In this document: piece by piece, positions 6,180-12,326 of the stretch | How the letters are laid out: each line of letters starts with the position of its first letter | How positions within the stretch are numbered: position 1 is the first letter of the stretch | Source of the DNA: an uncultured Coriobacteriaceae bacterium | Lineage (GTDB): Bacteria; Actinomycetota; Coriobacteriia; Coriobacteriales; QAMH01 | Direction of reading: 5' to 3' | DNA: 14,247 nucleotides | NCBI GenBank assembly: GCA_902796975.1 | Contig: CADBRF010000148.1 | Location: 1 to 14,247 of the forward strand | Translations under genes and position numbers: made by a program | Notes under the pieces: model-generated | Told to the model about the DNA's origin: nothing | Database searches by the model: none | The model's input: the letters and a program-made list of their open reading frames with translations, nothing else

Positions 6180-7199
6180 ATGACTACATTAAGTTTTGAG
6201 AAACTTCTCAATCAAAATGCAAAGCGTTTCGACGAGAGCCTGCAGGAACCGCTCCGCCGTGTTTCGCAGCCTGACATGGTGCGCTATCTCTATGGCCCGC
6301 TCTCGAAGTACACGGCCAACGGGGGCAAGCGCCATCGGCCTCTCATCTGCGAGGTCGCTTGTAAGGCTGTGGGCGGTACCGCTGAGCAGGCACGGAGCGC
6401 GGCATGCGCCATTGAGCACTTCCACACGGCGGCTCTCATCCACGACGACATCGCGGACGAATCTCTGCTCCGCCGCGGTGAGCCCTGCATGCACATCACC
6501 GAGGGCGAAGGCATAGCCATCAACTGTGGAGACCTGGCGCTCTCGCTTGTCACCGGCACGGTATTGAGAGACGAATCCCTTTCAGATGGTGTCAAGCTTC
6601 GCATTCTGCGCGAGCTGGTCGATATGACGACTCGCACCATCGAAGGCCAAGCTCTCGACCTAGGATGGGCACGCGACGAGCGCTTTGATATCTCCATAGA
6701 TGACTATCTGATCATGGCTCAGCATAAGACCGCCTTCTATTCGGGCGCCGTGCCCCTGGCAGTTGGTGCCATTATCGGCGGTGGAACCGAAGAACAGATT
6801 GCAGCCCTCCGCGCCTATGGCATGTCTACGGGCCTTGCCTTCCAGATTCAAGACGACCTGCTCAACCTCGTGGGCGACGCCAAGAAGCAGGGCAAGGACT
6901 TCCGAAGCGATATCACCGAGGGCAAGCGCACCCTCATCATGGTGCATGCGCTTTCGAATGCCACGCCAGAAGAACGCGATGAGCTGCTTCAGATTCTCCA
7001 GTCGAAGACCACAGATCCCAATCTGCTCGCTCGGGCAGTGGAAATCGCCGACCATGCGGGGTCTCTCGACTATGCGCGTTCCTACGCGACCAAACTTGCT
7101 CATGAGCATGAAGACCTGCTTCGCGAAACTTTGCCAGCTTCGCATGCGCGCGAGGAGCTGCTCTCCATGGGCGTGTTCTTCGTGAAGCGCCTCAAATAG
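6180..7199 (+). CDS. Polyprenyl diphosphate synthase (trans, probably long-chain)
   Basis: Condenses isopentenyl diphosphate units onto an allylic primer to make the isoprenoid side chain, probably for menaquinone. 339 residues from ATG 6180. An in-frame GTG at 6159 would add seven residues, but neither start has a Shine-Dalgarno, and the -10 at 6165 favours the ATG. Motifs: GGKRHRP at 48-54, first Asp-rich motif DDIAD at 89-93 followed by ESLLRRG, GQALDL at 156-161, HKT near 182-184, and second Asp-rich region QDDLLNL at 224-230, followed by GKDFRSDITEGKRT. The residue five before the first Asp motif is Ala, which in this family goes with longer products. The second motif ends in Asn rather than Asp (DDLLN); related actinobacterial enzymes also vary there. 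The next gene starts 10 bp later on the same transcript. Confidence 0.93.
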   Translation: MTTLSFEKLLNQNAKRFDESLQEPLRRVSQPDMVRYLYGPLSKYTANGGKRHRPLICEVACKAVGGTAEQARSAACAIEHFHTAALIHDDIADESLLRRGEPCMHITEGEGIAINCGDLALSLVTGTVLRDESLSDGVKLRILRELVDMTTRTIEGQALDLGWARDERFDISIDDYLIMAQHKTAFYSGAVPLAVGAIIGGGTEEQIAALRAYGMSTGLAFQIQDDLLNLVGDAKKQGKDFRSDITEGKRTLIMVHALSNATPEERDELLQILQSKTTDPNLLARAVEIADHAGSLDYARSYATKLAHEHEDLLRETLPASHAREELLSMGVFFVKRLK

Positions 7200-7209
7200 G
7201 GAGGTAAGC

Positions 7210-8118
7210 ATGGACCCTATTCGGCCTGAAGATTCAGGACGTGCTGTTCAAGACGTGCAGAACCGTCTGATTACCCTCGATTTCGAGGTGACTGCAGATG
7301 GTTTCTATGGCCCGAGAACCTCGGCAGCTGTGCGTAAGTTCCGCGAGAGGGAAGGGCTCGCCGACAAGGATTTCGTCGACGATGCTGCATGGCACGCGCT
7401 CGTCAACGCAACATTCTCGTTGGGCGACCGTGTTCTCTACCTGCACATGCCCTATTTCCATGGCAACGACGTGCGTGAGCTGCAGCGCATCCTCTCCGTC
7501 CTGGGCTTTGCGGGCGGAGATGCAGACGGCATATACGGTGCCCATACCGAGCAGGCGGTGCGCGAGTTCCAGGCGAGCACCGGTCTTACCGAAGACGGCA
7601 TTGCCGGTGCGGGAACCGTCGATGCGATCATGCGTTTGCGCCATGCCTGGGAGGGTAAATCCATCACCACGGCAGAATCCCAAGGCTATCGCGGCTATGC
7701 TCGAGCTGCAGAAGTCCTGGAGCACATGGATATCTGCTTCTATGGACTCGATGAAATGGGCAGGGAAATCGCCTCACGTATTGCCAATCTTGCCCGTGCG
7801 ACCACGTCGTCTACGCATGTTGTGAGCGCCGATGTGCTCGGGGGCGTTCCTCCCAAGAATATGCTTCGTGCTGGTATCTCCACGGAAGGCACACCTGAGG
7901 AGCATGGCGTTCCCGTTTTGCAGTTCGCGCACAGCGAGATGTTCGAGAAGCGTCTTGCTGCTGCTCTTGGGGTCATCGAGGATGGGTCGCGCCGGCTCAT
8001 TGTCGCCGTTCTCCCAGCCGAAACCGCCGCTGCCGATGCGTCCGAAGTCTCAAAAGGGCGCCTTGCCCAGCATATTGCAGTTCGATTGCTCGACGCCTTC
8101 TGCTCTGCATGGGTTTAG
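7210..8118 (+). CDS. CwlM-like protein: two cytoplasmic peptidoglycan-binding domains plus degenerate C-terminal domain
   Basis: 302 residues, ATG 7210 with GGGAGG at 7199-7204, ten bases after the prenyl synthase stop. No signal peptide, so predicted cytoplasmic. Two PG_binding_1 repeats: about 8-66 (with DGFYGPRTSAAVRKF) and about 84-142 (DGIYGAHTEQAVREFQ, then GLTEDGIAG). The linker LGDRVLYLHMPYFHGNDV (71-88) strongly recalls mycobacterial CwlM, a cytoplasmic amidase relative that regulates MurA and peptidoglycan synthesis; that comparison is from memory. Residues about 170-302 sit where CwlM has its amidase_3 domain, but I find no DPGHGG/DPGRGG or SIHAN zinc-ligand motif. Short matches in spirit remain (REIASRIANL, RLAQHIAVRLL). 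Most likely a non-catalytic regulator or binder of peptidoglycan precursors. Family level is fairly sure; function is inferred. Confidence 0.7.
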   Translation: MDPIRPEDSGRAVQDVQNRLITLDFEVTADGFYGPRTSAAVRKFREREGLADKDFVDDAAWHALVNATFSLGDRVLYLHMPYFHGNDVRELQRILSVLGFAGGDADGIYGAHTEQAVREFQASTGLTEDGIAGAGTVDAIMRLRHAWEGKSITTAESQGYRGYARAAEVLEHMDICFYGLDEMGREIASRIANLARATTSSTHVVSADVLGGVPPKNMLRAGISTEGTPEEHGVPVLQFAHSEMFEKRLAAALGVIEDGSRRLIVAVLPAETAAADASEVSKGRLAQHIAVRLLDAFCSAWV

Positions 8119-8243
8119 CCTGTGCAAATGCCTTGGTTGTGTTTGACCTGCGAAAAGAGACGTTTATTCGAACGCTGTTCTTCAGATGTCTTGAGGGCCG
8201 CGGGGCAAGTGTGTTTAACCTGTGGTGTCTTTGTGCTCCGGTT

Positions 8244-8272
8244 TCGACAGTTTTACAATTAGGTGCTAGTAT
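8244..8272 (+). promoter_or_regulatory. Promoter of the NlpC/P60 hydrolase gene
   Basis: TCGACA (8244-8249), 17-bp spacer, TAGTAT (8267-8272) with an extended -10 TGC directly upstream. Transcription would start near 8279, leaving a leader of about 49 nt that ends in GGGGGA (8317-8322). The rest of the 209-bp gap shows no further feature I can support. Confidence 0.6.
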
Positions 8273-8327
8273 GTTCAGACTACGAGAACCCAAAACGTGC
8301 CCAGATTCGATTTATTGGGGGATTTAG

Positions 8328-9455
8328 ATGTCAGTGAAACTTAACCGCAGAGCGTTCCTCGGCACTGCTTTGGCTTTTGGCGCCATGTGCGCTGTGCAGC
8401 CAGGCGAAGCCGTTGCCGTCACCTCTGCTGAGAAAAAGGCCGAGGCCCAAAGGGTAAAGGCACAGCTCGATTCCATGAATTCCGAGCTCGAGCAGGCAGT
8501 CGACCAGTACAACGCCGCTCAGGATTCCTACAACGACGCCACCGCCAAGGTGGAGGAGTGCCAGACCAAGATTGACGATGCCAATCAGCGCCTTGACACT
8601 CTCAACGATCGTCTGAGCACGCGCGCCACGGCCATGTACCGTGAGGGCAACACGTCGTACCTCAGCGTTCTGCTTGGCCAGCATTCCTTCAACGACTTCG
8701 TCGAGACCGTCGAGTCGCTTGACAAGCTCAATACCGAGGATGCCAAGCTGGTTCAGGAAACCAAGGCCGCCAAGGAAGAGCTCGATACCGCCCAGGCAGA
8801 GCTGGAAGAAAACCAGACGGCGGCCAAGGATGCTCTCGATACGCAGGCTTCGCTCAAATCCAGCATCGAGTCTCAGTCCGCTCAGCTTCAGTCCACCTAC
8901 GACAATCTGAGCACCGAGGTTGCGGAGCTGGTACAGAAGGAGCAGGAGGAAGAGGCCCAGCGTCAGGCCGCTGCAGCCGCTGCCTATACCCCCTCCACCA
9001 CGAAGAGCTCCTCTAGCAGCAGTTCCTCAAGCAAGAGCTCCTCGAGCAGCTCTTCGAACAAGAGCAGTAGCAGCAACAGCGGTAGCAGCAGCGACTCTGG
9101 CTCTTCTGCTGCAAGCAGCGTGCCCACGCATGGCAGCGTCGTAGATTACGCCGCTTCGCGCATCGGCTGCCCCTACGTCTGGGGCGCTTCCGGCCCAGAT
9201 TCATTTGACTGCTCTGGTCTTGTCATGTGGTGCTACGCCAAGATCGGCATCAGCCTTCCGCACTACACCGAAAGCCAGTATGCTTGCGCAAGTGCGCGTC
9301 TGTCCCCGAGTGATGCTGCTCCTGGCGATGTCCTCTACCGCAGCGGTCACGTGGCCATTTCCACTGGCGGCACCAACTACATTCATGCTCCTCACACTGG
9401 TGCAAATGTCAGCTACGGCAGTGGCGGCAGCTGGGTGTGCGCGCTTCGCTTCTAG
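8328..9455 (+). CDS. Secreted NlpC/P60 peptidoglycan endopeptidase with coiled coil and Ser-rich linker; Tat-type signal
   Basis: Cleaves peptide stems of peptidoglycan, probably during growth or daughter-cell separation. 375 residues; ATG 8328 with GGGGGA five bases upstream. The N-terminus LNRRAFLGTALAFGAM has a twin-arginine motif (RRxFL) and a weakly hydrophobic core; cleavage is likely after AVA at 30. Residues about 33-215 form a long coiled coil of the RipA/CwlO-like kind, including the SYLSVLLG...DFV segment at 110-125. A Ser-rich linker (222-264) has Lys-led repeats. The NlpC/P60 domain (about 268-375) keeps Cys295 in FDCSGLV, His341 in GHVAIS and His353 in YIHAP, so it should be active. 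The coiled coil may hold the catalytic domain inactive until bound by a divisome partner. Cys21 is not in a lipobox. Confidence 0.93.
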   Translation: MSVKLNRRAFLGTALAFGAMCAVQPGEAVAVTSAEKKAEAQRVKAQLDSMNSELEQAVDQYNAAQDSYNDATAKVEECQTKIDDANQRLDTLNDRLSTRATAMYREGNTSYLSVLLGQHSFNDFVETVESLDKLNTEDAKLVQETKAAKEELDTAQAELEENQTAAKDALDTQASLKSSIESQSAQLQSTYDNLSTEVAELVQKEQEEEAQRQAAAAAAYTPSTTKSSSSSSSSSKSSSSSSSNKSSSSNSGSSSDSGSSAASSVPTHGSVVDYAASRIGCPYVWGASGPDSFDCSGLVMWCYAKIGISLPHYTESQYACASARLSPSDAAPGDVLYRSGHVAISTGGTNYIHAPHTGANVSYGSGGSWVCALRF

Positions 9456-9494
9456 GCTCGCCCCGGAATAATTTGGGCATCTAAAGGAAATACA

Positions 9495-9524
9495 TTGCAC
9501 GGCGGTTTATCTATCTGCTAGAAT
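9495..9524 (+). promoter_or_regulatory. Promoter of the tRNA-Pro gene
   Basis: TTGCAC (9495-9500), 18-bp spacer, TAGAAT (9519-9524) with extended -10 TGC directly upstream. The predicted start near 9531 is about 11 nt before the mature tRNA 5' end. Confidence 0.6.
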
Positions 9525-9541
9525 GTTGCCTTGTGTGCAAA

Positions 9542-9618
9542 CGGGATGTGGCTCAGCTTGGTAGAGCGCTCGCTTCGGGAGTGAGAGGTCGCTGGTTCGA
9601 ATCCAGTCATCCCGACCA
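9542..9618 (+). tRNA. tRNA-Pro, anticodon CGG, CCA encoded
   Basis: Full cloverleaf of 77 nt. Acceptor arms CGGGATG and CATCCCG pair over 7 bp. The D arm GCTC...GAGC contains AGCTTGGTA. The anticodon arm CTCGC/GTGAG has a G-U pair and loop TTCGGGA, giving anticodon CGG, which reads CCG. The variable region is short. The T arm GCTGG/CCAGT closes loop TTCGAAT, with a terminal G-T pair. Discriminator A9615 and CCA at 9616-9618 are encoded. It has its own promoter and terminator, so it is a single-gene unit. No integrase or duplicated tRNA end is present. Confidence 0.97.
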
Positions 9619-9629
9619 TCAAACTGCAA

Positions 9630-9668
9630 CGAGTCAATCAGGAGATTCCTGGTTGGCTCGTTTTCTTT
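9630..9668 (+). terminator. Strong intrinsic terminator after tRNA-Pro
   Basis: A 14-bp stem between CGAGTCAATCAGGA (9630-9643) and TCCTGGTTGGCTCG (9647-9660), with two G-U pairs and a 3-nt loop, is followed by TTTTCTTT. Well-formed and isolated from neighbouring genes. Confidence 0.9.
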
Positions 9669-9802
9669 GTCAACCGCGGGGCTAAGTTGCCCTTCTCGGC
9701 GCCGCCTACGTGCTTGCATACTTTCATTTTCAACTTGTGTCTGCTACTCTTTCTCACGCTGTCCCAACAGTAGTGTTCGTTTTTTTCAATTTTGGAGGCA
9801 TC

Positions 9803-10069
9803 ATGAGGATTCTGGGAATGGGCCCTACCGAGCTCATCATCATCCTCGTCGTCGTACTGCTCATCTTCGGGCCTAAAAACCTTCCCAAGCTGGGCAATGC
9901 CATCGGACGCACGGTCAAGGGCCTGCGTGATGGCATGGGCGACAAGAAAGAAGATAAAGCTGAGAAGGACGGCGCAGTTGCTGCCGAAGCAGTAGCTGAA
10001 GATGCGGAAGCTCCCGCAGAGTCTGTCGCAGCAGAGCCGGCTGAGAAGAAAGACTCCTCTCAGGCTTAA
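9803..10069 (+). CDS. tatA: TatA-family twin-arginine translocase subunit
   Basis: Pore-forming component of the Tat pathway, which exports folded proteins with RR signal peptides. 88 residues. ATG 9803 is chosen because GGAGG (9795-9799) stands just upstream and the hallmark N-terminus starts there; a longer frame from 9710 has no ribosome site. A membrane helix at about 9-22 (ELIIILVVVLLIF) follows GMGPT, then the hinge FGPKNLP at 22-28 and an amphipathic helix at about 29-43. The tail is Ala/Glu/Lys-rich and disordered. The short amphipathic part and tail fit TatA better than TatB. No tatC lies next to it; the partner must be elsewhere. The NlpC/P60 gene upstream encodes a plausible Tat substrate. 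The 134 bases between the tRNA terminator and this gene contain no convincing promoter. Confidence 0.9.
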   Translation: MRILGMGPTELIIILVVVLLIFGPKNLPKLGNAIGRTVKGLRDGMGDKKEDKAEKDGAVAAEAVAEDAEAPAESVAAEPAEKKDSSQA

Positions 10070-10101
10070 GCCCTGATGTAGCGGCACAAATCTGGTACGA
10101 G

Positions 10102-10139
10102 CGCGGCGTGTGCGAATCGTGAGGTTTGCATGCGCCGCG
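10102..10139 (+). promoter_or_regulatory. Long hairpin in the greA leader region
   Basis: CGCGGCGTGTGCGAA (10102-10116) pairs with TTTGCATGCGCCGCG (10125-10139) over 15 bp with three G-U pairs; loop TCGTGAGG. It lies 34 bases before the greA start and 32 after the tatA stop. No T-run follows (ATGTTTAC), so it is a poor intrinsic terminator, but it could pause polymerase or attenuate greA. The G-U pairs favour a + strand RNA function. Confidence 0.6.
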
Positions 10140-10172
10140 ATGTTTACACAAAAAACGAAGGAGTACGGCACG

Positions 10173-10652
10173 ATGGCGAATACAGAGACCGGCCAATATC
10201 TCACCCCAGAAGGCAAGGCGGAGCTCGAAGAGAGACTCCACTACCTCGAAACTGAAAAGCGCGAAGAAGTTGGCGAGCGCATCCGCATCGCCCGCGATTT
10301 TGGCGATATTTCCGAGAACTCCGAGTTCGACGATGCGAAGGAAGAGCAGCGTCAGGTCGAGAACGAGATCAATCGCATCACCTATCTTCTTGCCCACGCA
10401 GAGGTCATCGACTCTTCCAAGGCTGGTAAGAACGTTGTCATCGGCTCCACTGTCACGCTCAAGGACGAGAAGGGTGGCCTGCACGAGTTCACCATCGTTG
10501 GCGGTGCTGAGGCAGACTTCTCTCTCGGCAAGATTTCCAACGATTCTCCTGCTGGTGCCGCCTGCCTCGGCAAGCGCAAGGGCGATACCATCGAGTACGT
10601 TGGTCCCACTGGCCGCAAGATGAAGTTCACGATCGAAAAGGTTGGCCACTAG
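10173..10652 (+). CDS. greA: Transcription elongation factor GreA
   Basis: Rescues backtracked RNA polymerase by stimulating cleavage of the RNA 3' end in the active site. 159 residues, the usual family length, from ATG 10173 with GAAGGAG at 10157-10163. A longer frame from GTG 10110 starts inside a hairpin and has no ribosome site. The N-terminal coiled coil spans about 8-76 and its tip carries RDFGDISENSEFDDAKEEQ (41-59); Asp45 and Glu48 match the acidic pair that coordinates the catalytic magnesium. The C-terminal FKBP-like domain spans about 82-159 with VIGSTVTL and SPAGAACLGKRKGD. The stop abuts the lysS start codon, so the two are almost certainly cotranscribed and translationally coupled. 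Confidence 0.97.
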   Translation: MANTETGQYLTPEGKAELEERLHYLETEKREEVGERIRIARDFGDISENSEFDDAKEEQRQVENEINRITYLLAHAEVIDSSKAGKNVVIGSTVTLKDEKGGLHEFTIVGGAEADFSLGKISNDSPAGAACLGKRKGDTIEYVGPTGRKMKFTIEKVGH

Positions 10653-12161
10653 ATGTCAGATTCGTCCAAGAACACGGGCGCCCAGGCAGAGGTTGTGGAC
10701 GATCCGCGTGAGGTCCGTCTCGGAAAGCGTCAGGCGCTTATTGAGGCCGGCTTCAACCCCTATGGGCATCGCTTTGACGTGACCGACCACGCGGCAGATC
10801 TTGAAGAGTGTTACACGGAACTCGAAAATGGCGCGAACACCGAAGACGTCGTTCGCGTTGCCGGCCGTATCATGGCGTTCAGGCGTCAGGGCAAGGTCTG
10901 CTTCATCGTCCTGCACGATGCGAGTGGGGATATCCAGCTGTTTGTACGCATCAACAACGTGGGCGAAGAAGCCTACGAGCGTGTGAAGGATCTGGATGTC
11001 GGCGATATCATCGGCACCGAGGGCACTATCATGCGCACGCGCCGTGGCCAGCTCTCCATCGCCTCCACCACGGTTGAGCTCCTCTCGAAATCTCTGAGGC
11101 CGCTCCCTGAGAAATTCCACGGCCTCTCCGATAAGGAGACGCGCTACCGCCAGCGTTATGTCGACCTCATCGCTAATCCAGATGTTCGCGAGGTCTTCGT
11201 CAAGCGCAGCCATATAATCAGCGCCATTCGCGCCTTCTGCGAGAACCAGGGCTATCTCGAGGTCGAGACCCCTATGCTTTCGCCGCTGGCATCCGGTGCC
11301 ACTGCTAAGCCCTTCTCCACGCACTTCAATGCGTTGGACATGGAGGTCTACCTGCGCATTGCTCCCGAGCTTTACCTCAAGCGCCTGCTTGTGGGCGGTC
11401 TCGAGCGCGTCTACGAGCTCAACCGCTGCTTCCGCAACGAGGGCATGGACCTCACCCACAACCCCGAGTTCACCACGCTCGAGGCATACTGCGCCTTCTC
11501 CGACCTGGACGGCATGATGGACTTCTGCGAGGGCGCCTTCCGCGCGGCATGCCAGGCTGCCAACGGCACGCTCCAGATTACTTATCAGGGCAATGAGCTG
11601 GACTTTTCCAAGCCTTTCCGCCGTGCGACCATGATTGAGCTCGCTAGCGAGAAGGCGGGCGAGGACGTCTCATTCGACCGCACGCGCGAAGAACTCGCCG
11701 CCATTGCCGCCAAGGCGGGCGTGGACGTGCAGGAGAGCTGGGGCAAGGGTAAGCTCATCTCCGAGGTCTTCGAGGCACTCGTCGAGGAAACGCTCGTGGA
11801 ACCCACTTTCGTGTGCGACCATCCGCTCGAGATCAGCCCGCTGGCCAAGAAGAAGGAAGACAACCCCGAGCTCACGTCCCGTTTTGAGCTCTTCGTGTGC
11901 GGGCACGAGTACGCCAACGCCTTCTCCGAGCTCAACGACCCAGTTGACCAGGAGGAGCGTTTCGCCGAGCAGATGCGTCAGAAAGCTGCTGGTGATGACG
12001 AGGCCATGGATTACGACAAGGACTACATCCGTGCGCTCGAATATGGCATGCCGCCCGCTGGTGGCATCGGCATCGGCATCGACCGTCTGGTCATGCTCAT
12101 GTGCGATTGCGCATCCATTCGCGATGTGCTCCTGTTCCCCTTCATGCGCCCCGAGGCGTAA
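10653..12161 (+). CDS. lysS: Lysyl-tRNA synthetase, class II
   Basis: Charges tRNA-Lys with lysine in the cytoplasm. 502 residues, normal for bacterial class II LysRS. ATG 10653 directly follows the greA stop with no spacer; AAAGG within the end of greA may serve as its ribosome site, so coupling is likely. The OB-fold anticodon-binding domain is at about 65-142 (VRVAGRIMAFR, SGDIQLFV). In the catalytic domain, motif 1 is YLEVETPML at 201-209, motif 2 is RCFRNEGMDLTHNPEFT around 258-274, and motif 3 is GGIGIGIDRLVML at 470-482. The lysine-site EYANAFSELNDP (419-430) is intact. The greA-lysS pair is common in Gram-positives. A strong terminator follows. Confidence 0.98.
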   Translation: MSDSSKNTGAQAEVVDDPREVRLGKRQALIEAGFNPYGHRFDVTDHAADLEECYTELENGANTEDVVRVAGRIMAFRRQGKVCFIVLHDASGDIQLFVRINNVGEEAYERVKDLDVGDIIGTEGTIMRTRRGQLSIASTTVELLSKSLRPLPEKFHGLSDKETRYRQRYVDLIANPDVREVFVKRSHIISAIRAFCENQGYLEVETPMLSPLASGATAKPFSTHFNALDMEVYLRIAPELYLKRLLVGGLERVYELNRCFRNEGMDLTHNPEFTTLEAYCAFSDLDGMMDFCEGAFRAACQAANGTLQITYQGNELDFSKPFRRATMIELASEKAGEDVSFDRTREELAAIAAKAGVDVQESWGKGKLISEVFEALVEETLVEPTFVCDHPLEISPLAKKKEDNPELTSRFELFVCGHEYANAFSELNDPVDQEERFAEQMRQKAAGDDEAMDYDKDYIRALEYGMPPAGGIGIGIDRLVMLMCDCASIRDVLLFPFMRPEA

Positions 12162-12185
12162 GAAGAGCTGCAATTTCATCGACGT

Positions 12186-12216
12186 AAGGGCGGTGCCTTC
12201 GGGTGCCGCCCTTTTT
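12186..12216 (+). terminator. Strong intrinsic terminator after greA-lysS
   Basis: AGGGCGGTGCC (12187-12197) pairs with GGTGCCGCCCT (12202-12212), 11 bp with two G-U pairs and a stable TTCG tetraloop, followed by TTTTT (12212-12216). It separates lysS from clpC. Confidence 0.95.
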
Positions 12217-12227
12217 CGATGCCGCGG

Positions 12228-12249
12228 CGTCGGCGAGCTGTTGCCGACG
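12228..12249 (+). promoter_or_regulatory. Perfect dyad CGTCGGC-N8-GCCGACG before clpC
   Basis: Seven-base perfect arms with an 8-bp centre, between the lysS terminator and the clpC promoter region, about 28 bp before the TATACT box. It could be an operator for stress control of clpC. It is not CIRCE, CtsR heptads or an HspR element. Confidence 0.4.
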
Positions 12250-12276
12250 TGTAACAACTTGGCTATTTGTCATGCC

Positions 12277-12282
12277 TATACT
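12277..12282 (+). promoter_or_regulatory. Probable -10 box of clpC
   Basis: TATACT matches five of six consensus bases, 45 bp before the start codon. No clear -35 stands 16-18 bp upstream. An alternative is TTGTCA (12267-12272), 18 bp, TATTGT (12291-12296). The leader ends in AAGGAGGG (12311-12318). Confidence 0.4.
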
Positions 12283-12326
12283 ATTGGTCATATTGTTATC
12301 AACTATGGGTAAGGAGGGCGATATCT

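Noticed and set aside
8119..8327. c-di-AMP (ydaO-type) riboswitch before the NlpC/P60 gene
   Set aside because: Such riboswitches often precede wall hydrolase genes, but the predicted leader is only about 49 nt and I see none of the conserved blocks.
8379..8393. Lipoprotein signal at Cys21 of the NlpC/P60 protein
   Set aside because: The residues before Cys are G-A-M, with Met at -1, which does not fit a lipobox.
9542..9618. tRNA-Pro as an integration site of a mobile element
   Set aside because: No integrase gene, no repeat of the tRNA 3' end nearby, and flanking genes are housekeeping or envelope.
9710..9802. N-terminal extension of tatA
   Set aside because: It would add 31 residues before the standard TatA start, has no ribosome site, and GGAGG precedes ATG 9803.
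10110..10172. N-terminal extension of greA from a GTG
   Set aside because: The codon is inside the left arm of a long hairpin and GreA length fits ATG 10173.
10656..11459. Minus-strand frame opposite lysS
   Set aside because: Antisense to motif-bearing lysS sequence; no coding evidence of its own.
12240..12326. CtsR or CIRCE operator for clpC
   Set aside because: A single TTGGTCA-like stretch near 12284 lacks the required direct repeat, and no CIRCE arms are present.
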